Shown one piece after another: positions 57,321 through 64,000 of a stretch of DNA of 64,000 nt. The translations under genes were made by a program, and so were the position numbers. The notes beneath the pieces were generated by a model that did not search any database, was not told the origin of the DNA, and saw nothing but the letters and a program-made list of their open reading frames with translations. The DNA lies in the NCBI GenBank assembly GCA_947373185.1, contig CANBWP010000002.1:124001-188000 (forward strand), read 5' to 3'. The stretch comes from Comamonadaceae bacterium. Its GTDB lineage: Bacteria; Pseudomonadota; Gammaproteobacteria; Burkholderiales; Burkholderiaceae_C. Numbering within the stretch: position 1 is the first letter of the stretch; each line of letters starts with the position of its first letter.

Positions 57321-57385
57321 TTTCGTGCTTTTCACAATTCTGAGCGAAGGCACGGGGCGATTCGTGTCCGGAGATACAATGACCG

Positions 57386-57403
57386 GCCAGTTGCAGCACT
57401 GGC
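57386..57403. promoter_or_regulatory. GCCAGT-tgcagc-ACTGGC inverted repeat between cphA2 and the ABC gene
   Basis: A 6-base-arm inverted repeat in the 186-base divergent gap, 66 bases from the cphA2 start. A TACAAT lies just before it on the plus strand. It is a candidate operator shared by both transcripts. No clear paired -35/-10 promoter could be assigned on either strand. Confidence 0.4.
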
Positions 57404-57506
57404 AATGATCGTCTGATAAACAAGGTGCATGGGCTGTGTCCTGGCCGCTTCTTTTGCTGTTTTTGTTTGCCGCCAACACATGTTGACTCTTGCTGTTTGA
57501 ATACTT

Positions 57507-59843
57507 ATGAACGCCAAAACCCATCCTCCCATCGATTTGCTGGGATTGCCTTTTTTCTGGCAGAAGGGCGTGTTGTCTCAAGTTCACCTTGGTGAAAACG
57601 TCCTAGCCTGGCTGGAGGTTGACCTCAATGGTGAATTAAGTTTCAAAAAAACCCTTGTTATTTTGACCGATCAAAGGGTCATCTCTACCGACGAGGGTCA
57701 AAATAGTTGGAATATTTGGCCCGTCAGCCCTGATTTGTCCTTGCGGGTGACAGACCACGCAGGGGTGGGCACCTTGGCATTGCATCAGGGCGGTCTGCGT
57801 TTAGCCGCTTGGCGCTTCACCTTGGGCCTCGAAGCGGCGGTTCTTCGCTGGAAGCTACGCTTTGAAAATCAGTTGTCTGGCGGGGCTGCCAAGTCGACGT
57901 TTCTGGGGCAGTCTTTTCAAGCTCAAGCCGGCGCTGATGTCACTTGGACAGAGCCTGGCGTGGGTCAGATGCGCCACGTTTTATGTCCGGTCTGCCAAAA
58001 CGTGATTGCCGCCGCCGATGAAGAGTGTGCGGTTTGCTTAGAAAAAGAACAGACACCGCCTTCGAGTTGGACCCTCTTCAAATTGTGGCGCTTTGCCCGA
58101 CCTTATCAGTGGCAATTGTTGATGGGCTTTGTCTTGACCTTGGCCTCCACAGCGGCCACCTTGGTGCCGCCTTACCTGACCATGCCCTTGATGGACGATG
58201 TGTTGATTCCGTACCAAAACGGCAAGCCGATTGATCCGGTCACGGTTTCTTGGTACTTGCTGGGTTTACTGGGTTCGGCTTTGGTCGCCTGGAGTTTGGG
58301 TTGGATCAAAACTTATATCTTGGCGCTGGTGTCCGAGCGCATTGGTGCTGATTTGCGAACCACCACTTACCAGCATTTGCTGAAGCTCTCCTTGGAGTAT
58401 TTTGGCGGGCGCAGAACGGGCGATTTGATTGCCCGCATTGGCAGCGAGACCGATCGCATCAATGTGTTTTTGTCGCTGCACTTGCTCGACTTTGCCACCG
58501 ATGTGCTGATGATCATGATGACCGCGATCATCTTGTTTTCCATCAACCCCACCTTGGCCTTGGTCACCTTGTTGCCCTTGCCCTTCATCGGTTGGTTGAT
58601 TCATGTGGTGCGTGAAAAACTGCGCACAGGATTTGAAAAAATTGACCGTGTCTGGTCTGAAGTGACCAATGTCTTGGCCGACACCATTCCAGGCATTCGG
58701 GTGGTCAAAGCTTTTGCTCAAGAAGAGCGCGAAGCGCAACGTTTTATCGAGGCCAACAAGCACAACCTGGCCGTCAACGATCGCTTGAACCGGGTCTGGT
58801 CGGTGTTCTCGCCGACGGTGACGCTGATGACCGAAGTGGGCTTGTTGGTGGTGTGGGGTTTTGGCATTTGGTTGGTTTCCAAGAACCAAATCACGGTCGG
58901 TGTGCTTACCGCTTTTTTGGCCTACATCGGCCGTTTCTATACACGCCTTGATTCGATGAGCCGCATTGTTTCGACCACCCAAAAAGCGGCATCGGGTGCC
59001 AAGCGAATTTTTGAAATCTTGGACCATGTCTCTAGCGTGCCAGAACCTGCACATCCCGTGGCCCTCTCCAATGTGACAGGCCGCATTACCTTGAGCGATG
59101 CCAGCTTTCGATATGGCAACCGTGCGGTCATCAAGCAATTGAACTTGGACATTCAACCTGGCGAGATGATCGGCCTGGTCGGCCACAGCGGCTCGGGTAA
59201 AAGTACCTTGGTCAATTTGATGTGCCGTTTCTACGATTTGTCAGAGGGCAGCATTGCCTTGGATGGTGTCGACATCAAACAGCTCAAGGTGGCCGACTAC
59301 AGAAGACACATTGGTCTGGTCTTGCAAGAACCCTTCTTGTTCTTTGGCACCATCGCCGACAACATCGCCTATGGCCTGCCCGACGCTTCACGCGAAGACA
59401 TTGTGGCGGCAGCCCGTGCGGCGCACGCGCATGAGTTCATCTTGCGCATGCCCCAAGGCTATGACTCCTTGGTGGGTGAGCGGGGCCAAGGCTTGTCGGG
59501 CGGCGAGCGTCAGCGCATTTCGATTGCGCGCGCCTTGTTGATCAATCCGCGCATTTTGATTCTGGACGAAGCCACTTCTGCGGTGGACACAGAAACAGAA
59601 AAGGAAATTCAAAATGCCTTGGACAATTTGGTTCGAGGCAGAACCACCATTGCCATTGCGCACCGCTTGTCAACGCTTCGCAAAGCCGATCGCTTGGTGG
59701 TCATGGACAAGGGCCTGATTGTGGAAGAGGGTACGCATGACGTGCTGATCGAACGCAAAGGCGCTTACTGGCGTTTGTACGAAGCACAACAAAGACAGGC
59801 TGAATCTGAAGGTGCTGTTTTGAGAGAGTCGAGCGCATCATGA
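57507..59843 (+). CDS. cyanophycin-associated ABC transporter (fused permease-ATPase)
   Basis: A 778-residue half-transporter. Residues 1-155 form a soluble beta-rich region with VILTDQRVIS, reminiscent of bacterial PH-like domains. C160-x2-C163-x10-C174-x2-C177 follows, a zinc-ribbon-like knuckle. Six membrane helices of exporter type (about 195-490) come next. The ATPase is complete: Walker A GHSGSGKST, Q-loop VLQEP, signature LSGGERQR, Walker B ILILDEATSAVD and H-loop IAHRLST. From memory, NCBI names this family a cyanophycin metabolism-associated ABC transporter. It is divergent from cphA2-cphA1 and overlaps the DUF1854 gene (ATGA). Substrate and direction are unknown; export or signalling of cyanophycin fragments is speculation. 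Confidence 0.88.
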   Translation: MNAKTHPPIDLLGLPFFWQKGVLSQVHLGENVLAWLEVDLNGELSFKKTLVILTDQRVISTDEGQNSWNIWPVSPDLSLRVTDHAGVGTLALHQGGLRLAAWRFTLGLEAAVLRWKLRFENQLSGGAAKSTFLGQSFQAQAGADVTWTEPGVGQMRHVLCPVCQNVIAAADEECAVCLEKEQTPPSSWTLFKLWRFARPYQWQLLMGFVLTLASTAATLVPPYLTMPLMDDVLIPYQNGKPIDPVTVSWYLLGLLGSALVAWSLGWIKTYILALVSERIGADLRTTTYQHLLKLSLEYFGGRRTGDLIARIGSETDRINVFLSLHLLDFATDVLMIMMTAIILFSINPTLALVTLLPLPFIGWLIHVVREKLRTGFEKIDRVWSEVTNVLADTIPGIRVVKAFAQEEREAQRFIEANKHNLAVNDRLNRVWSVFSPTVTLMTEVGLLVVWGFGIWLVSKNQITVGVLTAFLAYIGRFYTRLDSMSRIVSTTQKAASGAKRIFEILDHVSSVPEPAHPVALSNVTGRITLSDASFRYGNRAVIKQLNLDIQPGEMIGLVGHSGSGKSTLVNLMCRFYDLSEGSIALDGVDIKQLKVADYRRHIGLVLQEPFLFFGTIADNIAYGLPDASREDIVAAARAAHAHEFILRMPQGYDSLVGERGQGLSGGERQRISIARALLINPRILILDEATSAVDTETEKEIQNALDNLVRGRTTIAIAHRLSTLRKADRLVVMDKGLIVEEGTHDVLIERKGAYWRLYEAQQRQAESEGAVLRESSAS

Positions 59844-60316
59844 GCACAGATTGGATGAACATTCAATTCGGTCAAGGCCCTTCGGGTCGTTGGTACTTTG
59901 TCAGCGTCGATGGCACGCAGCACGACAATGTCACCGCGGTTCGCTCCTTTCCGGTCGCCTCACCCGATGAAGGCATTGCGCTGGTCGATGTCGACGGCAA
60001 AGAACTCTTGTGGATTGCGCACTTGAACCAAATTGCTGAACCTGCACGCAGCCAAATTTTGACCGCCATCACGCAGCGTGAATTCATGCCGCGAATTTTG
60101 AAATTACATGGGGTCAGCAGTTTTGTCACGCCCAGCACTTGGGACATTGACACCGACCGGGGCCGCACCAGTTTATTGCTCAAGGGCGAGGAAGACATTC
60201 GGCGCTTGTCAGGCACTGTGTTGCTGGTGACCGATGGTCACGGCGTGCAGTTTTTGATTCGCGATCTGGCACAGATGGATCGCCACTCTCGCAAACTGCT
60301 CGACCGTTTCTTATAA
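59840..60316 (+). CDS. DUF1854 family protein, cyanophycin-associated
   Basis: A 158-residue soluble protein of the DUF1854 family, which, from memory, is recorded mainly beside cyanophycin synthetase genes. The sequence is mixed alpha/beta with no signal or membrane segment. Recognisable parts are VRSFPVASPDEGIALVDVDG, ITQREFMPRI and TSTWD-like WDIDTDRGRT, with a C-terminal RLSGTVLLVTDGHGVQFLIRD. It overlaps the ABC gene start-to-stop (ATGA), so the pair is translationally coupled and its product probably assists that transporter. Its stop overlaps that of convergent eptA by six bases. Biochemical role unknown. Confidence 0.85.
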   Translation: MSTDWMNIQFGQGPSGRWYFVSVDGTQHDNVTAVRSFPVASPDEGIALVDVDGKELLWIAHLNQIAEPARSQILTAITQREFMPRILKLHGVSSFVTPSTWDIDTDRGRTSLLLKGEEDIRRLSGTVLLVTDGHGVQFLIRDLAQMDRHSRKLLDRFL

Positions 60317-61972
60317 CTTGCTGCGGCAGTCCGCATGCACATCCAGCTTGGGCTGATACACCGAGGTGCTGACATTCAGCAAGCCCAGGACCGAGTGAAA
60401 ATAGTTGTCGTGAGTGAGGGCGGCATCGGCTTTGTTTTTCAGGCAAGTGCGAGACAGGCCTGATTGCTTTTCAAATCGAGGTGACCACCAGGTGATCCAT
60501 GGCACCCGTTTTTGAACATCAGGTGCTACCCGGTAGGGCAAGCCGTGCAAATACAAATTGTTTTCGCCCAAAGACTCGCCATGGTCAGACACATAGAGCA
60601 AAGCCGGCGCAGCTTGCGCTTCTGATTTTTTCAGCCATTGAATGGCTTGGCCCAAAAAGTGGTCGGTGTAGAGGATGGTGTTGTCAAACGAATTGACCAC
60701 TTGCTCGCGCGAGCACTCTTGCAAGGCATTGCTGGTGCATTCTGGTTTGAATTTTTTGAAAGTGTCGGGCACACGTTTGTAGTAGGCCGGGCCATGACTG
60801 CCCATCTGGTGCATCACCACCACCACGCCTTTGGCGCGTTGATCGGCAGGGAGCGCTTGAATGCGCTCATCCAATTGTTGCAACATGATTTCGTCAAAAC
60901 ACTCGCCGTCTTGGCACAAGGTGGGGTGCTTGAGCTCCTTGGTCAGGGCTTGAGGCACGCGCTCGCACACGCCTTTGCAACCCGATTGATTGTCGATCCA
61001 CAGCACTGCCAGGCCTGCGTGGTGCAGGACATCAATCAGACTTTCGAAGTTGTTTTTGCGGGCTTCAAATTCTTCTTTGCCCAAATGCGAAAACATGCAG
61101 GGCACCGAGGTGGCTGTGCTGGTGCCGCAAGACATCACGCCTTTGAGGCTGATCACATTTTCTTGGGCCAACGCAGGGGTGGTGTTGCGCTCGTAGCCGT
61201 TGATGCCAAAGTTGCCCATGCGTGCGGTTTCACCCAAAACCAACAAAAGCAGAGGCGGTTTCTCTGTGGCTTTCAGGGCGCCCGTGTGGGCATCTTCACC
61301 GACCGGCAGCAAGAGCTTGTTGTCACGTTGAAAGGGCTTGGCCGCCACCATGCCGATGGCATAAAAGCTGTTGAGGGGGTTGACCAAATAGCGCAGTTGG
61401 GTGTGATTGCGCATGATCGAGGAGAAGTCTTGAAACACTGCGAGCAAAGCCGCCACGATGACGACCATCGAGACCACCGCCATGCTGGCATTTCGAAGGG
61501 CTTGTTGACCCAGTCGAAAAGTTTGAAGCGGCGTTTTCCAAAGCACCCAGCAAGGCAAGATGCCCAACAACAGCAGGCTGATGAGCATGCGCCAATTCAA
61601 CAAGTCCAAGGCTTCTTTCGTATCGGTCTGAATCACGTTGGTGATCATGGTGCTGTCGATGACGATGCCGTAACTCATCATGAAATAAGCGCCACTGGCG
61701 GCACTCAGAAAGAAAACAGTCAGCACAGGTTTGAGCCATGCGCGCCAGTTGAAAAAACTCAAAATGGCCGTGAGGACAGCGGTGATGATGACACCAAAGC
61801 CCAGTGCAAAGGCCAAGCCACGCATGCCGTTGACTTCGGGCAATTGGTGAATTTGCAGCCAGAGTGCAATGTTGCCGACGCTGGCCAACCACACACTGCT
61901 GAGCAAGGCCACCCAATTGGGATGCCATGCTTGGCGAGAGGACGCAGATGAACGTTGATTTTTTGAAGTCAT
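60311..61972 (-). CDS. eptA: lipid A phosphoethanolamine transferase (EptA family)
   Basis: Inner-membrane enzyme of the sulfatase/alkaline phosphatase superfamily that adds phosphoethanolamine to lipid A, lowering its negative charge. 553 residues: five N-terminal helices (about 20-180), then a periplasmic catalytic domain. Active-site features: E248 (GETAR), T286 in CGTSTATSVPCMF as acceptor Thr, H393 (GSHGPAYY), D463-H464 (SDHGESLGE) and H476 (YLHGLPY). Several Cys pairs suggest disulfides. Single gene; no two-component regulator adjacent. Distinguishing EptA from EptB-like specificities is not possible here. Confidence 0.92.
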   Translation of the reverse strand: MTSKNQRSSASSRQAWHPNWVALLSSVWLASVGNIALWLQIHQLPEVNGMRGLAFALGFGVIITAVLTAILSFFNWRAWLKPVLTVFFLSAASGAYFMMSYGIVIDSTMITNVIQTDTKEALDLLNWRMLISLLLLGILPCWVLWKTPLQTFRLGQQALRNASMAVVSMVVIVAALLAVFQDFSSIMRNHTQLRYLVNPLNSFYAIGMVAAKPFQRDNKLLLPVGEDAHTGALKATEKPPLLLLVLGETARMGNFGINGYERNTTPALAQENVISLKGVMSCGTSTATSVPCMFSHLGKEEFEARKNNFESLIDVLHHAGLAVLWIDNQSGCKGVCERVPQALTKELKHPTLCQDGECFDEIMLQQLDERIQALPADQRAKGVVVVMHQMGSHGPAYYKRVPDTFKKFKPECTSNALQECSREQVVNSFDNTILYTDHFLGQAIQWLKKSEAQAAPALLYVSDHGESLGENNLYLHGLPYRVAPDVQKRVPWITWWSPRFEKQSGLSRTCLKNKADAALTHDNYFHSVLGLLNVSTSVYQPKLDVHADCRSKL

Positions 61973-62045
61973 ACGGCAATGTTAAAGACGTGCCGCATTT
62001 TCGCAGACTTCCTATGCAACACGAAAGTGGGCCTGTCAGGGGATT

Positions 62046-63410
62046 TCAGCCTGGCCAAATCGACGCATGTTCAGGCACCACTGCGCGCATTTGAAGTTCT
62101 CGCTCGATGCGTTGGCGCAGCGCATCTGAGGCCTCTCGCTCGCCATGCACGACATACACCTGGGCAGGCGGCTGTGGCATTGTTTGGAGCCATGCCAAGA
62201 GCTGATGGCCATCCGCATGGGCCGAGGCTGAGCTGAGTTGCACAATTTCTGCGGCCACAGGCAAGTCTTTGCCATGCAAACGAATGGTGGCAGCACCACT
62301 GGCCAAGGTGGCGCCGCGGGTACCTGGCGATTGAAAGCCAGTCAGGATCACCATGTTGCGGTGGTGGCCCACATAATTGGCCAAGTGATGCAAAACACGG
62401 CCGCCGGTGGCCATGCCGCTGGCTGCCAAAATGACCATGGGGCCATGCCGCTTGATCAGGGCTTTGGATTGTTCTGGCGTTTCAATCATGGTGGCCACAT
62501 GGTCCATGGCTTGAACTTCTTGCGCACTCAAGCGGTGTTCACCCATGTGCCTTTTAAAGAGGGCCGTGGTGTGAACCGCCATGGGGCTGTCCAAAAATAT
62601 GGGCAAGCCGTGAGGAATTTCGCCGCTGTCTTTGAGCTGTGCAATGCTGTGCAAAATGGCTTGCGCTCGGCCCACCGCAAACACTGGCACCACAGCAACG
62701 CCGCCACGGGCAGAAACTTTTTTCAAGGCGGCGCCCAATTCGGCATTGACGTTTTCAAGGGGGTGAATGCGATTGCCATAGGTGGACTCAATGAGAACGG
62801 TATCGGCTTGTGGCGGTGCGTCTGGCGGGTTCATCAAGCTGTCGTCGGGGCGACCCAGATCGCCAGAGAACAAAATGCGTTTGCCCGCCACTTCCAGCAG
62901 CAAACTGCTGGCACCCAAGATGTGGCCGGCGGTGCTGAACTTGGCATTCCAGCCCTGGATCGGTTGAAACCATTCGTTGAGTTTTTCGACATGAAACTGT
63001 TGCATGCAGTACTTGGCATCTTGCTGGGTGTAAAGCGGCAATGCGGGGCTGTGTTTAGAGAAACCATGGCGATTGGCAAAGTAGGCGTCTTCTTCTTGAA
63101 TGTGACCACTGTCGGGCAACAAAATGGCGCACAAATCTCGCGTGCCTGACGTGCTGTGTACCTTGCCTTTGAAGCCTTCCCGGGCCAGTAGGGGCAGGTA
63201 GCCACTGTGATCGAGGTGGGCATGGGTCAGGATGACGGCGTCGACCTCGCTGGGCGGAATGGGGCAGGCGTCCCAGTTGCGCAGGCGCAGCTGTTTGTAG
63301 CCTTGAAACAAACCGCAATCGACCAACAGCTTGTGGCCATCGTGTTCTACGCAGTATTTGGAGCCGGTCACCGTGTCGGCGCCGCCTAAGAATCGAATGT
63401 TGAGTGTCAT
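62046..63410 (-). CDS. beta-CASP metallo-hydrolase (RNA-processing type)
   Basis: A 454-residue MBL-fold protein with the beta-CASP insertion. Metal motif HAHLDHSG, then TAGHILGASS, SGDLGRPDDSL, the beta-CASP part with DSPMAV and ILAASGMATGGRVLHHL, and the terminal VHGE. This matches the YSH1/CPSF73-like bacterial group of predicted RNA-specific exonucleases; activity on this subgroup is little studied. It lies about 120 bases downstream of dnaJ with a terminator between, and 73 bases upstream of eptA, all on the minus strand. Confidence 0.9.
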   Translation of the reverse strand: MTLNIRFLGGADTVTGSKYCVEHDGHKLLVDCGLFQGYKQLRLRNWDACPIPPSEVDAVILTHAHLDHSGYLPLLAREGFKGKVHSTSGTRDLCAILLPDSGHIQEEDAYFANRHGFSKHSPALPLYTQQDAKYCMQQFHVEKLNEWFQPIQGWNAKFSTAGHILGASSLLLEVAGKRILFSGDLGRPDDSLMNPPDAPPQADTVLIESTYGNRIHPLENVNAELGAALKKVSARGGVAVVPVFAVGRAQAILHSIAQLKDSGEIPHGLPIFLDSPMAVHTTALFKRHMGEHRLSAQEVQAMDHVATMIETPEQSKALIKRHGPMVILAASGMATGGRVLHHLANYVGHHRNMVILTGFQSPGTRGATLASGAATIRLHGKDLPVAAEIVQLSSASAHADGHQLLAWLQTMPQPPAQVYVVHGEREASDALRQRIERELQMRAVVPEHASIWPG

Positions 63411-63481
63411 GTGGCCATGTTAGGCCCAAGTGAATTGAATTGCACGTGGATTTTCTTGACGTGAATCAAGTCGCCAAGAAA

Positions 63482-63504
63482 GAAGGCGCCACACGGGCGC
63501 CTTC
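63482..63504 (-). terminator. intrinsic terminator of dnaJ
   Basis: On the minus strand GAAGGCGCC, five-base loop, GGCGCCTTC, then TTTCTTGG. A perfect 9-base GC-rich stem with a U-rich tail, 27 bases after the dnaJ stop. Confidence 0.85.
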
Positions 63505-63531
63505 AAATGGATCGTTGGTAACGCTGATGCC

Positions 63532-64000
63532 TTAAGCGCCGAAAAAGCCCTTCAACTTGTCTGTCCAACCGTTGCCCGTGGGCATGTGTTTGGCGCCCCC
63601 TTTTTGCAAGGACTCGTCAAATTCTTTGAGCAGTTTGCGTTGGTGCTCCGTGAGTTTGACAGGCGTCTCCACGGTGATGTGACAGTACAAGTCGCCAGGG
63701 TAGCTGGCGCGAACGCCCTTGATGCCTTTGCCGCGCAAACGGAATTGCTTGCCAGTTTGGGTGCCTTCCGGAATGTCGATGGCCGCTTTGCCATTGAGTG
63801 TAGGCACATCAATTTCACCGCCCAAGGCTGCTTTGCTAAAGCTGATGGGCACGGCGCAATGCAAGTCGTCGCCATCGCGCTCAAAGATCTCGTGCTTCTT
63901 GAGGCGAATCTCAATGTACAAGTCGCCGGGAGGCCCACCATTGGTCCCTGGCTCGCCATTGCCGGTGCTGCGAATGCGCATGCCGTCGTCAATGCCCGCA
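63532..64000 (-). CDS. dnaJ: chaperone protein DnaJ (C-terminal part)
   Basis: Co-chaperone of DnaK; the 5' two thirds lie outside the window. The visible ~155 residues are the end of C-terminal domain I and all of domain [63 protein letters not shown] and RLRGKGIKG, then the dimerisation end HQRKLLKEF. The frame stays open to base 64000. A strong terminator follows. The dnaK gene is presumably just beyond the window. Confidence 0.96.
   Translation of the reverse strand, partial: AGIDDGMRIRSTGNGEPGTNGGPPGDLYIEIRLKKHEIFERDGDDLHCAVPISFSKAALGGEIDVPTLNGKAAIDIPEGTQTGKQFRLRGKGIKGVRASYPGDLYCHITVETPVKLTEHQRKLLKEFDESLQKGGAKHMPTGNGWTDKLKGFFGA

Noticed and set aside
60638-61951. 437-residue plus-strand ORF across eptA
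   Set aside because: Antisense to eptA, whose active-site residues are all present; the ORF is long only because of codon bias on the other strand.

Overview
The window is a dense, ordinary-looking chromosomal stretch of a betaproteobacterium. The best guess is Burkholderiales, family Comamonadaceae (Limnohabitans/Rhodoferax-like). This is inferred from the pyrG-kdsA-eno-ftsB order, an orphan Bug/TctC binding protein, paired CphA1/CphA2 cyanophycin synthetases and moderate GC. No tRNA, rRNA, CRISPR array, insertion sequence or prophage was recognised. Every gap between genes is shorter than 300 bases.

Layout. 1-9.5 kb: housekeeping genes (amiC, tsaE, queG, xerD, gamma carbonic anhydrase, hslO), an AEC permease, a Bug protein and a DUF455 protein. 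7.9-13.4 kb (minus): one run pyrG-kdsA-eno-ftsB-pnuC-nadR-like. 13.5-17.4 kb: coaBC, dut, a SlyD-like PPIase, the ribosomal oxygenase roxA, and a 70-residue Ala/Pro-rich lipoprotein gene with a hairpin-rich leader and three tandem terminator hairpins behind it. 17.5-24.6 kb: methyltransferase-dapA-bamC (minus) and parE-parC (plus). 24.7-38.97 kb: an orphan response regulator, then two paralogous sets of circularly permuted ATP-grasp/alpha-E genes on either side of comEC. One set is fused and carries two transglutaminases and a RidA protein. The other is split and followed by a degenerate ABC ATPase.

39-52.5 kb: mltB, an HDAC-like amidohydrolase, an MscS channel, a TRAP transporter operon (dctP-dctQ-dctM plus an HSL-type esterase), then divergently etfB-etfA-acyl-CoA dehydrogenase-nitronate monooxygenase-acyltransferase. 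52.5-60.3 kb: a cyanophycin locus with cphA2-cphA1 on the minus strand and, divergently, an ABC exporter-like protein with an unusual N-terminal region and a DUF1854 protein. 60.3-64 kb: eptA, a beta-CASP metallo-hydrolase and the 3' end of dnaJ.

The least understood parts are the cyanophycin-linked ABC/DUF1854 pair and the duplicated ATP-grasp/alpha-E/transglutaminase sets. Both involve predicted peptide-bond ligases (amidoligases). The genome is compact: many same-strand genes overlap by ATGA/GTGA, and several convergent pairs overlap at their stop codons.
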